This document shows, one piece after another, positions 1 to 8,474 of a DNA stretch of 64,000 nt. How positions within the stretch are numbered: position 1 is the stretch's first letter; each line of letters opens with the position of its first letter. Both the position numbers and the translations under genes were made by a program. The notes under the pieces were generated by a model that saw only the letters and a program-made list of their open reading frames with translations, ran no database searches and had not been told where the DNA came from. This DNA is from Pedobacter panaciterrae (GTDB lineage Bacteria; Bacteroidota; Bacteroidia; Sphingobacteriales; Sphingobacteriaceae), in assembly GCF_013204795.1 (NCBI RefSeq), contig NZ_JABMKW010000008.1:62001-126000 (forward strand), in the 5' to 3' direction.

Positions 1-697
1 CTACATTGTGCTTAGACAAACGCTCCGGGAATGTACTCCATGAAACGTTTTCAGAACCGTCTATATACCCGTTAGAGTGGTGTGCTGTTGAGGTTGCATT
101 TTGTTCTTCACGGATTTTGCCGGTCCAGAAGAAACAGCGGTTAGGACTGGTTCCTGTTAATATAGAACAGAAATTATGGTCGCAAACTGTAAATGCATCG
201 GCCAGGGAATAGTAGAAGGGGATGTCCTCGCGATTGTAATATCCCATGGTTAATGGAATATCAGCATATTCCTTATTGCCTGATCTTTTGGCTTCCAGCC
301 ATCCATCGTATTTTCCGTTATTGCGGGCATCTACCTGATTTTCCCATGAGTGTGGAAGCGCGCTCATCCAGGTTGCTTTTGTATCTTTAATGTTTAACCG
401 GAATGGGGCATAGGTTTGACCTTTTTTATTGCTTTGCAACCATACAGGGTATTGATTAGGTAGGGCAATAGCTCTAGGATCGTTAAAGCCCCTTACGCCT
501 TTAAGCGTGCCAAATGCGTGGTCAAAAGACCTGTTCTCCTGCATCAAAAATACCACATGTTCTGCATCTAAAAAGGTACTGCCCACTTTAGGGTCTATTG
601 CCATAGCTCTTTGTATTGATGGCGGTAAGATGCCAGCTATGCCTAGCGCACCGGTTAATAGGGATGCTTTTTTGATAAAGTCTCTTCTGGTTTCCAT
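1..697 (-). CDS. Phosphocholine-type phospholipase C, Tat-exported (partial, C-terminus outside window)
   Basis: Reading back from the ATG at 695-697 the frame stays open to the window edge (232 codons), so this is the N-terminal third of a longer gene. The protein starts with a twin-arginine signal (METRRDFIKKASLL, R4-R5) and a probable cleavage after Ala33. Residues 54-63 give ENRSFDHAFG, the metal-binding signature of the phosphoesterase/phospholipase C superfamily, and NRCFFWTG near residue 196 is also typical. Family members hydrolyse phosphatidylcholine or sphingomyelin outside the cytoplasm. It lies 75 bp after SusD with no visible terminator between them, so it is probably the third gene of the SusC-SusD operon. 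The substrate is inferred from the family; an acid phosphatase-like member is the main alternative. Confidence 0.88.
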   Translation of the reverse strand, partial: METRRDFIKKASLLTGALGIAGILPPSIQRAMAIDPKVGSTFLDAEHVVFLMQENRSFDHAFGTLKGVRGFNDPRAIALPNQYPVWLQSNKKGQTYAPFRLNIKDTKATWMSALPHSWENQVDARNNGKYDGWLEAKRSGNKEYADIPLTMGYYNREDIPFYYSLADAFTVCDHNFCSILTGTSPNRCFFWTGKIREEQNATSTAHHSNGYIDGSENVSWSTFPERLSKHNV

Positions 698-772
698 TTA
701 AGTGTGTTATAATAAAAGGATTGGTTAGCCTAAACTAATCAATCCTTCGAATAAATTATAAAGAATATGAGC

Positions 773-2263
773 TTATTTTACCCACCAAACTTGTTGGTTA
801 ATTTTATCGTTTCCTGCACCAAACTGAGTTTCAATTGCTTTTGAAACATTGTCTCTGTTGTTGTCGTATTCCGATTGAGGATAAATCCAACGGTTAGGAA
901 CGGTAACACCAGCAGGGCGACGGAATTCGGGATATCCTGTTCTAAGGTTGTCGTAAAATGCGCTCCATCCCGATTGGAAAAACGTTCTTAAATACTTTTG
1001 AGTAATTATCTGCTCCATTTTCTGGGCAGTTGTAGTGCTCAATGCAAAGTTGTTTACCGGCAATGCCAGGTAATCGTTTGCTTTTTCTTCTGTTAAATAA
1101 GCCTCATAGCCTTTAACATAGGTTTGATAGAATTTAAAGGATGCCTTTACACCGTTTTTATAATGTTGGTTGGCATCGCCCGAAATCCAGTTTCTTACAA
1201 TTCCTTCAGCAATAATAAATTCCTGTTCTGAGTAGCCCATTAGTACTAATGGCTCATTTGTAGGGTTGCTTGGAAAGCGGTCATTCACTTTAGATACCTT
1301 GCCTGCTGCGGCTTTAATGCTGGTTTCTGCATAGGGAGCAGCAGGGTCGCCACCTTCGTATGAGGTAAAATCATTAATTGGTTTACCCGCCTCTTTGCCA
1401 ATTTTTGTTTGCGTACAATACAAGAATAAACGCGGGTCTTTTCTGTTTTGAAGATGCTCTATAAAAGTAGATGCCATGAACATACCAGATCCGAATCCGC
1501 TTGAGTTGAACTCCGGATAGCGGTTCCCTTCCTGATCTAGAAAGATCAGCTGCCCATCACCATCGGCTTCAGTATTGCCTAAAATAGGCTCGCTTTGTAC
1601 AATCTGAGCAAAGGTTTCTTTAACTTTCAGGTCGTTGTCGCTTTCTTTTTTTGATAAAGTCATCAATACTTTTAATCTGAAAGAGTTAACCAGCCTGCGC
1701 CATTTAGCTGCATCGCCTTTGTAAATGATGTCGCCAGCAATGATTACGTTTAAGCCTTTAAGCATGTTGTTTGCCTCATCAAGCTCTTTAAGAATACCTT
1801 GAAACACGGTTTTCTGACTGTCGTAAACAGGCGGCATATAACCTGCCTGATCTTCTCCTTTCAGGGCTTGATTGTAAGGGATATCGCCAAAAGTAAGGGT
1901 CAGGTTGTAAAAGTAATAGGCTCTAAAAAATTTGGCTAAGGCGATGTAAGAGTTGTCGTTAATACGGCCGGCTTCTTCTATCATTTTAGTCACATTTCTA
2001 AGAGAGGAGTAGGGCGCAAAGTCGCCTCTTCCCCATTTAAAATACTGGCCTTCACTTTCGCCATCTGTTTGTACAAGCATACGGGTTGCATACAAAGGCG
2101 AAGTACCGCTGTATGCGCGGAAGGTATCCCACTCAATTTTGGTAAGCAAAAGCTGCGGGTGGGTTTGGGTAGGTTTGTTAGGGTCTATGTTCATTAAATC
2201 CTGGTCCTTGCATGACGACATAAGGAGTACCCCGGCTAGTAAACTATATATTAATTTTTTCAT
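773..2263 (-). CDS. SusD-like outer-membrane lipoprotein (SusD-like_2 type)
   Basis: A 496-residue surface lipoprotein with lipobox LMSSC and Cys18 as the predicted lipidated residue. The body (N-x-DPNKPTQ near the start, ARMLVQTDG, then an alpha-helical TPR-like region with FFRAYYFYNLTLTFGDIPY) resembles the SusD-like_2/RagB group rather than classical starch SusD. These proteins bind the nutrient at the cell surface and close the lid of the SusC transporter. It begins 28 bp after the SusC stop and is followed by the phospholipase C gene, so all three are read as one unit. The ligand cannot be deduced from sequence. The C-terminus ends in QQVWWVK, with no sign of truncation. Confidence 0.93.
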   Translation of the reverse strand: MKKLIYSLLAGVLLMSSCKDQDLMNIDPNKPTQTHPQLLLTKIEWDTFRAYSGTSPLYATRMLVQTDGESEGQYFKWGRGDFAPYSSLRNVTKMIEEAGRINDNSYIALAKFFRAYYFYNLTLTFGDIPYNQALKGEDQAGYMPPVYDSQKTVFQGILKELDEANNMLKGLNVIIAGDIIYKGDAAKWRRLVNSFRLKVLMTLSKKESDNDLKVKETFAQIVQSEPILGNTEADGDGQLIFLDQEGNRYPEFNSSGFGSGMFMASTFIEHLQNRKDPRLFLYCTQTKIGKEAGKPINDFTSYEGGDPAAPYAETSIKAAAGKVSKVNDRFPSNPTNEPLVLMGYSEQEFIIAEGIVRNWISGDANQHYKNGVKASFKFYQTYVKGYEAYLTEEKANDYLALPVNNFALSTTTAQKMEQIITQKYLRTFFQSGWSAFYDNLRTGYPEFRRPAGVTVPNRWIYPQSEYDNNRDNVSKAIETQFGAGNDKINQQVWWVK

Positions 2264-2291
2264 TATTCTTTTGTTTTAAATGTGATAGCTG

Positions 2292-5200
2292 TTAAAGTTT
2301 TACGCTTAATGAGAAGCCGATAAATCTTGCAGATGGATCTTGCAGGTTATCGTCATTACCGTAATCAGGATCTAGTAATGGCATTTTCTTCCACATCAAA
2401 GGGTTGTAGCTGTAAGCAGATACGTGAACTGATTTTAAGCTGCCCATTTTTATAACCTTTGCAAGGTCGTAGCCTACCGATATTCTTCTTAATTTGAAGA
2501 ATGAGCGATCAAAAACGTTAGCAAATTTCTTGTTCTCTTCTTCAGTAACTCTTGCCTGGTATGGATAGATCTGACTCCATGTTTGCCAGTTTACAGCAGT
2601 TGTGTTTTTCTTATAGGTGCGTGTATCAGAAAGTACGTTTCCGTTTACATCTCTTTTAAGCTCGCCACCGGTAATTACTACACCTTCTGGAATGTAAATT
2701 GCTTTTCCGGCTGCGTATTCTGCGTCTCTGAATTCAACAGAGCTAGGATGTTTACCACCCCACCACATTTTTTCGATAGTTACAGAGCGCATAACGCCGC
2801 CCCATGCACCATCGATATCGATGTTTACATCAAAACCTTTTATCATGAACTTGTTTTGCAAGCCTAATCGCCAGCTTGGATCGCTATGACCAAGGTTTAC
2901 GTTGAAGTTGTCTCTGGTAGGCAAACCAGTATTTGGATCAAGAATTACCTCGCCTGTGGCGCTTTTTTGCCATACTGTACCGTAGAAGCTATCTGCTCTT
3001 TCGTTTAATTTCAGATCGCCAAACTTAGCCTGGTTGTTATAGATTTCTGTTAATTTCTTTACAGAAGTGCTCCAGTTTGCGGCAATATCCCAGCTAAAGT
3101 TCTGGCTTTTTACAGCACTATAATTGGCCATTATTTCCAGACCCTGAGTTTTGTATTTGTTGCCGTTTACCTTACGTGTTTTAAAGCCAGATGCCTCTGA
3201 TGTGCTTAAATCTATGATCTGGTTTTCATCAATTACATTGTAATAGGTAAATTCTAAGCCCACTTTTTTTACCAGTGAGGTTGATAAACCAACTTCGTAC
3301 GATGTAGATTTTTCTGGATTGATGTTAGGGTTGATGATCCCGTTAGGGTAGGTAACAGATGGTGTTGATCCGTAGGTTACATCTTTTGTATAGGTGGAGC
3401 TGATGCTATATGGAGCAAGATCGTTTGATACTTTGGCCCATGAGGTGTAAAGTTTAAGGTAGTCTAAGGCTTTAGGCATTTTAATATAATCTGAAACCAT
3501 AGTACTTAAAGATGCAGATGGATAGAAGTATGATCTGTTTTCTTTTGCAAGGGTTGATGACCAGTCGTTTCTGCCGGTTACGTTTAAGTACACCGCATTA
3601 AACAAATCGAAATTTGCCGATCCGTATACACTTCGGATAGATTTCTGTTCCAGGTAATTTGTTGCCTGTACCGGGCCCTGGGTGTTGTTTAAGCTATAAA
3701 CAAAAGGCACAATTAGACCGTCACTAGATGCATATTCTTGCTGTATGTCTCTATTGAAAGTGGATGCACCCGCGTTTAAAGTGAAGTTTAGATCTTTAGA
3801 GATCTCTTTATTGTATGAGGCAAGGAAATCCAGATCGACATTCATTTGTGAATTGTTCCACATTTTGTAATCCCCATTTCTTGAATCGCCATAGTTCATG
3901 TACGATTTAGGGCTTTTCATGTTGTCGAACGATTTGTTTTCACGTCCCGAAGCTCTTGCCTGCAAGCTTAACTCAGGCGTTACCTGCCATCTAAGTTTTG
4001 CTTGTGCATTTAATACATTTCTATCTGTTGCTTGTGTAAGTTCTTCTGAAGCAAAATATGGGTTGTTGTACCAGGCGTAGTTATAGTTTGCCTGTCTGTA
4101 TCCTTCCATGCCTGGAACATACATGTGGTCTCTAAGGTCTTTGCCGTTTACGTCGTCGCCCATCCATATTAAAATGGTGTACATATGGTTTTTAGGTCCG
4201 TATCCGTAACGTGGGTAGTTTGGAGAGCTAACTTTGTTGTAAGATAGGGTAGCGTCTAATTGAAGATTACTGGTAAGGTTAAATGAAGAGTTAAAGTTCA
4301 TACCACCTGTTGTAAGTGAGGTATTTGGCACCTGACCTCTTTGAAATGAATATTTACCTGAGGCATAAAATTGTGCTTTGGCACCTTTATAGGCTACCGA
4401 GAAATCGTTATTGGTTACTATACCGGGTCTAAGAAAATCGTTTAGGTTGTCGTGTCTAACCCAATCGGTAGGTACTCTTTCGTATTTAGATTTATCATCA
4501 TAAATAGTTCCTTTAACATTTCCGTACCATTGTATGGTTTCTCCGGTTTGCTTGTTTCTGATAGGGCTGTTCCATTGTGCTATTTTAACCCCTGGCTGAA
4601 ATTTAGGCCCCCAGATCATATCACCATCAGAGATACCTCCATCTTCACCATCCCAGAATTCGTACTTGCCGTTAGATCCGTTTCCGTATTCGGTTTGCGT
4701 TTCAGGAAATACAGTGAAGCCTGCAGTAACCATATTGTTGGTGTTGATGTTGATCTCCAATCCGTCTTTTTCAGCATTTTTTGTAGTGATTAAGATTGCG
4801 CCATTTTTACCTCTGGAACCATATAAAGCAGATGCAGTAGTACCTTTTAGTACGTTTATATTGGCAATATTATCACCGGAAACATCGAAAAAGTCCGTTT
4901 CAACAGGAACGCCATTTATAACAATAAGTGGATTTTTACCTCTTAAAGAGAAGCCTGGTGCCTGGAACATCCCAGTAGGGTTGTTTACCGTTAAACCGGC
5001 AACTTGTCCGGATAGGGCATTACCGATGTTCATTGTTTTTGATTCTGACAACACATCTAATTTTACTTCCTGCGTTGCATAACCAATTTTTTTCTTTTGT
5101 TGCTTAATACCAATTGCAGTTACTACTACCTCGCCAAGTGTTTTAGAATCTTCCTGGAGGGTAATGTCGAGCTGAGTTTTACCTGCTACATCTGCGTTTT

Positions 5201-5435
5201 GAGAAATATAGCCAAGGTAAGTAAACGTAAGTGTGGCATCGGCAGCTGCCGGAATGCTGTATTTACCCTCGAAATCTGTAACTGTTGCTTTTTTTGAATT
5301 TGCTACACTTACACTAACGCCTGGTATGCCCACGCCCTTGGTGTCTTTTACGACTCCTTTAATGAGATTTTGTGCTATGGCTGCCTGAGCGAAGAAGAGG
5401 CATATAACACTAAATAAAAGTAGTTTTCTTTTCAT
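2292..5435 (-). CDS. SusC/RagA-type TonB-dependent outer-membrane transporter
   Basis: A 1047-residue SusC-family receptor. A signal peptide (about residues 1-21, ending AIA before QN) is followed by a carboxypeptidase-D-like regulatory domain (about 24-100, with VKDTKGVGIPGVSV and TDFEGKYSIPA). The linker LGEVVVTAIG leads into a plug domain with INVLKGTTASALYGSRGKNGAILITTK (about 190-220), then the 22-strand barrel to the end (IGFSLSVKL). It lacks an STN signalling domain, so it is not an obvious partner of an ECF sigma/anti-sigma pair. It imports substrate handed over by the downstream SusD, using TonB energy. It is the first gene of the SusC-SusD-phospholipase C group and has its own promoter-like site upstream. 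Confidence 0.95.
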   Translation of the reverse strand: MKRKLLLFSVICLFFAQAAIAQNLIKGVVKDTKGVGIPGVSVSVANSKKATVTDFEGKYSIPAAADATLTFTYLGYISQNADVAGKTQLDITLQEDSKTLGEVVVTAIGIKQQKKKIGYATQEVKLDVLSESKTMNIGNALSGQVAGLTVNNPTGMFQAPGFSLRGKNPLIVINGVPVETDFFDVSGDNIANINVLKGTTASALYGSRGKNGAILITTKNAEKDGLEININTNNMVTAGFTVFPETQTEYGNGSNGKYEFWDGEDGGISDGDMIWGPKFQPGVKIAQWNSPIRNKQTGETIQWYGNVKGTIYDDKSKYERVPTDWVRHDNLNDFLRPGIVTNNDFSVAYKGAKAQFYASGKYSFQRGQVPNTSLTTGGMNFNSSFNLTSNLQLDATLSYNKVSSPNYPRYGYGPKNHMYTILIWMGDDVNGKDLRDHMYVPGMEGYRQANYNYAWYNNPYFASEELTQATDRNVLNAQAKLRWQVTPELSLQARASGRENKSFDNMKSPKSYMNYGDSRNGDYKMWNNSQMNVDLDFLASYNKEISKDLNFTLNAGASTFNRDIQQEYASSDGLIVPFVYSLNNTQGPVQATNYLEQKSIRSVYGSANFDLFNAVYLNVTGRNDWSSTLAKENRSYFYPSASLSTMVSDYIKMPKALDYLKLYTSWAKVSNDLAPYSISSTYTKDVTYGSTPSVTYPNGIINPNINPEKSTSYEVGLSTSLVKKVGLEFTYYNVIDENQIIDLSTSEASGFKTRKVNGNKYKTQGLEIMANYSAVKSQNFSWDIAANWSTSVKKLTEIYNNQAKFGDLKLNERADSFYGTVWQKSATGEVILDPNTGLPTRDNFNVNLGHSDPSWRLGLQNKFMIKGFDVNIDIDGAWGGVMRSVTIEKMWWGGKHPSSVEFRDAEYAAGKAIYIPEGVVITGGELKRDVNGNVLSDTRTYKKNTTAVNWQTWSQIYPYQARVTEEENKKFANVFDRSFFKLRRISVGYDLAKVIKMGSLKSVHVSAYSYNPLMWKKMPLLDPDYGNDDNLQDPSARFIGFSLSVKL

Positions 5436-5445
5436 GTTTGAGTTT

Positions 5446-5484
5446 GATTTTTACAGCGCAAAGCTAGATGAGTGCTGTAAAATC
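5446..5484. repeat. Bulged inverted repeat around the susC -7 box
   Basis: GATTTTTACAGC (5446-5457) and GCTGTAAAATC (5474-5484) are complementary except for one extra T in the first arm, separated by 16 bases that contain the -7 box. It could be an operator that blocks the promoter when bound. The downstream arm would also be in the leader of the mRNA. Confidence 0.55.
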
Positions 5485-5486
5485 AA
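5459..5486 (-). promoter_or_regulatory. Predicted Bacteroidota promoter of the first susC
   Basis: On the minus strand TAGCTTTG (5466-5459) matches the -7 consensus TAnnTTTG exactly, with TTG (5486-5484) 17 bases upstream as a -33 element, slightly short of the usual 19-21. The predicted start of transcription is about 20 bases before the susC ATG. The -7 box sits between the arms of an inverted repeat (listed separately). Confidence 0.6.
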
Positions 5487-5626
5487 TATGAAAATGGGAT
5501 TATGGTTTTGTGATTTTGAGGTGGTGGAAAGACCGTGCCTATAACTTAAAGGTTATAGATTAAACTAATTGTTAACTATGTATTAGGTTTCTGTTTTCTA
5601 TGAATAACGATGTTGTTTTATTTCCG

Positions 5627-5634
5627 TAAATTTG
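5627..5634 (+). promoter_or_regulatory. Promoter -7 core for the helicase-like gene
   Basis: TAAATTTG matches TAnnTTTG exactly, 28 bases before the GTG start of the following gene. No well-spaced -33 TTG/TTTG is visible, so this is a partial match. Confidence 0.45.
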
Positions 5635-5662
5635 CGCCATTATAATTTAATATTAGGAAACT

Positions 5663-6955
5663 GTGTCGTTAGATAAATTAAAACTAAGCAAGTCGCTGGT
5701 AACAGCAATGAATGATGCCGGATATATATCTGCTAAAGAAATTCAGGCAAAAACTATGTCCAGGATAATTGGCGGGCAAGATATTATTGCTGTTGGACCT
5801 GAAGGCTGTGGTAAAACCACAACCTACGTGCTTGGCGTTTTAATGCGTTTAAAATACAGTACTGATGAGGCTCCTAAAGTATTAATTCTGGTTCCGGATC
5901 AGGAACGTGTGCTTGCAGTAATTGAAGAGTTCAAACTTTTAAGCAAAAACCGCAATCTGCGTATTATCGGCTTGTACGGTACAGGGGGCATGGATGAGGT
6001 GATTCAGGAACTGCTTGACGGTATTGATATTGTGGTTGCTACACCTACCAGAGCACGCGCGGTATATTTAAAACTTGGCCTTAACTTAAACAGGTTACAA
6101 ATGCTGATAGTTGATGATGCTGAAGTGATTGTAAAGCAAGGTATGCCGTTACCGGTTTGTGAATTGGCAAGAAGTGCCGGTAAAGTTCAGCATTTAATTT
6201 TTACTACTGTTGTTCATGATAAACTGAACCTGATGATTGATCAGTTTATGAATTTCCCTACTACTTTAGAGGTTGAAGATCTTGGAGATAGTAAGGCAAT
6301 AACGCACGAGCTTTTGCTATATCAGGTGCCTAATTTTAAAACCAAGGTGAACTTACTGAACCTGTTGTTGCGTGATGATGAGGTGTTTGATAAGGTTGTG
6401 GTTTTTGTGAATTCGAGATTAACAGCGCAGAAACTTGGTAAAACTTTACACTCGGCCAAACCAGGTGAGGTTTCTGTATTGAATCCTTTGTTTTTTGATG
6501 AAGAGGGTTTTGATCATATAGAGGATTTTAAAGATACCCCTGAAGCAAGGGTTTTAGTTATAGCCAATGAGGGATCTGCAAATGTAGACTTATCGGGTAT
6601 TCCATTTTTATTCCACTTTGAGGTTCCTGAACATAAGGAATTGTTTTTAAGCAGGGTTGTAAAATCAGACTCGGAAGAGATTGTGGCCATTACTTTTGCT
6701 ACTGATATGGAACTGGTAGACTTAAGGAAGATTGAGCAGTCGTTAGGTGCAAAAATTCCGGTTATGGATTTGCCTGAAGATTTGGTGATTGATAAAGTTG
6801 CTAAAGCCTCTACTAAAATTAAAACAGTAAAAGAAACTGTTGACGCTCCAAAAGGTGGTGGCGCTTTTCATGATAAAAAAGAAAGCAACACGAAAGATTA
6901 TAACTACGGAATTGGGCAGAAAGCTAAAATGACAATGAAAAAGAAACACGGTTAA
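5663..6955 (+). CDS. DEAD-box helicase-like protein with degenerate motifs
   Basis: A 430-residue protein with superfamily 2 helicase architecture, starting at GTG 5663. Visible: a Q-motif-like Gln28 (KEIQAKTM), intact Walker A GPEGCGKT (45-52), motif Ib TPTR (127-130) and a C-terminal RecA-like domain with VVVFVNSRLTAQKLGKTL. Motif II reads DDAE (151-154) where active enzymes have DEAD. The SAT motif is replaced by FTT, motif V (usually ARGxD) reads ANEGSANVDL, and I see no HRxGRxGR motif VI. The tail is basic (KAKMTMKKKHG), as in RNA-binding DEAD-box proteins. It may bind ATP and RNA without ordinary unwinding. It is convergent with the sulfotransferase-like gene. Confidence 0.85.
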   Translation: MSLDKLKLSKSLVTAMNDAGYISAKEIQAKTMSRIIGGQDIIAVGPEGCGKTTTYVLGVLMRLKYSTDEAPKVLILVPDQERVLAVIEEFKLLSKNRNLRIIGLYGTGGMDEVIQELLDGIDIVVATPTRARAVYLKLGLNLNRLQMLIVDDAEVIVKQGMPLPVCELARSAGKVQHLIFTTVVHDKLNLMIDQFMNFPTTLEVEDLGDSKAITHELLLYQVPNFKTKVNLLNLLLRDDEVFDKVVVFVNSRLTAQKLGKTLHSAKPGEVSVLNPLFFDEEGFDHIEDFKDTPEARVLVIANEGSANVDLSGIPFLFHFEVPEHKELFLSRVVKSDSEEIVAITFATDMELVDLRKIEQSLGAKIPVMDLPEDLVIDKVAKASTKIKTVKETVDAPKGGGAFHDKKESNTKDYNYGIGQKAKMTMKKKHG

Positions 6956-6967
6956 TTATACTGTGTT
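6945..6967. terminator. Weak hairpin between convergent genes
   Basis: AACACGG (6945-6951) pairs with CTGTGTT (6961-6967) with one G-U pair and a 9-base loop, spanning both stop codons. There is no strong U-tract, so termination is only suggested by position. Confidence 0.3.
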
Positions 6968-8366
6968 ATTCTATATAGGGTGCTAATTTTTCTTTAGGTA
7001 TAAACTCTACGCGATAAGGCATAATACTACTTTTGAGCATCCAAAGGAAAGTTCCTTTAAAGTTGGTAAGTACTACAGTATGTCTTTTTGAGGTACATTG
7101 TAAAATTGTAGTATCAGCTATCAGGTAAGAGCTTCCCATGCGGTCGTTATAGATTTCCTGCGGAAGCTTTGTTTCGGTAACCAGTTGTGATGTTTTATCG
7201 CTTTCATCTAGCTTAAATATCAGTGTTCTGGATAGCTTTTTACTGGTGCCATTGTCGAACAGCATCAGGTTACCCTGATTGTTCATGTGAACGGAATGAC
7301 CCTGATCAAAGGTGCTTCCTTCGGGCATTTTAAAGTCGCCATCTTTACCGAACTTCCAGATCACTTTACCTGTTTTGGCGTCTATTTTCCAGATTTGTCC
7401 GTTGTTATAAAAGGAGATAATGTAATTGCCATCCTTATCGAAATTTAAGCTGTTTGCATGCATCCAGTCTTTCTTATCCCTCATTAAATTTTTGTCCTTT
7501 AACGGATCAAGCTCGTCAAATACTTTCCAGCTCCATACTTTCTTGCCTTTCCTGTCTAGTACTAAAATACCATCGCTCTTAACGGTGTCTTGTTTGCTGC
7601 CTCCATATTTACTAAGGTCCATTATCTTTTGTTCTACACACAAGGTAACTACCTGATTTTGCTTGTTTAATATAATTTCGTGATGTATGGTTTGCTTAAA
7701 ATCCTTTTCACCTTTTTTGAGATGAAGCAAGGTATCGCCATTTAAAGATACCTCCAGTATTTCATTGCCATAACTGGTTGGGTACTCATCATTACCAAGA
7801 ATGGAAAGCAGGGTTTTGTTTTGGGTAAAGTGAGTGGTTTTAAAACCTGTTCCATCTACCTGATGGTACCATTTTATTGCGCCTTTAGCATCTATAATGA
7901 AAATGATGCCGGGTATTTCTCTTCTGTAGATAAGCATATAGCCTTCTTTGAAAGAGGTAGGGATTACTTTAGGATCAGGGGCGTAAACTTTAAAGAAGTC
8001 CTGTATCCACATTGGGAAGTCTGTGGTTCTAAAATCGTAGGTTTTGCTTTTGGCTTCGCATTTACTGGTCTGTGTAATTACACGATACTGATATTCTTGT
8101 TTGGGATTTAAGTTGGTCATCACGATGCGGTGATGCTTTTTGTTGACCGAAACGGGAGTTCTTGTTATTTGCTTTTCTTTTCCCTTTGGCCAATATTCAA
8201 TTGAAACATCTAAAGAGGTTTTGAGTTCTACATCGGCATGTACCTTTAAGCTATTCCTATCTGGAGCGCTGAGTTTTATCTCTATAATTTGTTGCTCGCA
8301 CTGGTTAGCGCAGGCACTTAACAGAAATAAAAAGAATAGGGGAATCAGTCTCTTTATGAATTGCAT
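6966..8366 (-). CDS. Arylsulfotransferase (ASST)-like lipoprotein
   Basis: A 466-residue predicted lipoprotein (LLSAC, Cys19). Residues 25-115 resemble a fibronectin type III-like domain (NLNPKQEYQYRV). The rest has the beta-propeller look of the arylsulfotransferase family: GIIFIIDAKGAIKWYHQVDG, IHHEI, a conserved DWMHANSLNFD and GHSVHMNNQGNLMLFDNG, in which the histidines match the positions expected for PAPS-independent transfer of sulfate between phenols. A strong terminator separates it from the SusD gene upstream, so it is probably transcribed on its own. The exact substrate is unknown, and a non-enzymatic propeller role is possible. Start ATG at 8364-8366 gives a good lipoprotein signal. 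Confidence 0.8.
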   Translation of the reverse strand: MQFIKRLIPLFFLFLLSACANQCEQQIIEIKLSAPDRNSLKVHADVELKTSLDVSIEYWPKGKEKQITRTPVSVNKKHHRIVMTNLNPKQEYQYRVITQTSKCEAKSKTYDFRTTDFPMWIQDFFKVYAPDPKVIPTSFKEGYMLIYRREIPGIIFIIDAKGAIKWYHQVDGTGFKTTHFTQNKTLLSILGNDEYPTSYGNEILEVSLNGDTLLHLKKGEKDFKQTIHHEIILNKQNQVVTLCVEQKIMDLSKYGGSKQDTVKSDGILVLDRKGKKVWSWKVFDELDPLKDKNLMRDKKDWMHANSLNFDKDGNYIISFYNNGQIWKIDAKTGKVIWKFGKDGDFKMPEGSTFDQGHSVHMNNQGNLMLFDNGTSKKLSRTLIFKLDESDKTSQLVTETKLPQEIYNDRMGSSYLIADTTILQCTSKRHTVVLTNFKGTFLWMLKSSIMPYRVEFIPKEKLAPYIE

Positions 8367-8423
8367 ATGAATAGTTTTTTAGCTGTAGTACAAGGTAATA
8401 TGAAAATGTATAGAAACAAAAAA

Positions 8424-8457
8424 CGGGATACAATACCGTGTAGGTTGCTGTATCCCG
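8424..8457 (-). terminator. Intrinsic terminator after the second SusD gene
   Basis: On the minus strand CGGGATACA pairs perfectly with TGTATCCCG (9 bp, 16-base loop) and is followed by TTTTTTGTTT. It ends the SusC-SusD transcript before the ASST-like gene. Confidence 0.85.
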
Positions 8458-8474
8458 ATTAAATTTATTAATTA

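Noticed and set aside
4452-5297. Plus-strand open frames opposite susC (for example 4666-5082, 138 codons)
   Set aside because: They lie wholly antisense to a clear SusC coding region and their Pro/Val/Phe-rich sequences look like reverse-frame shadows.
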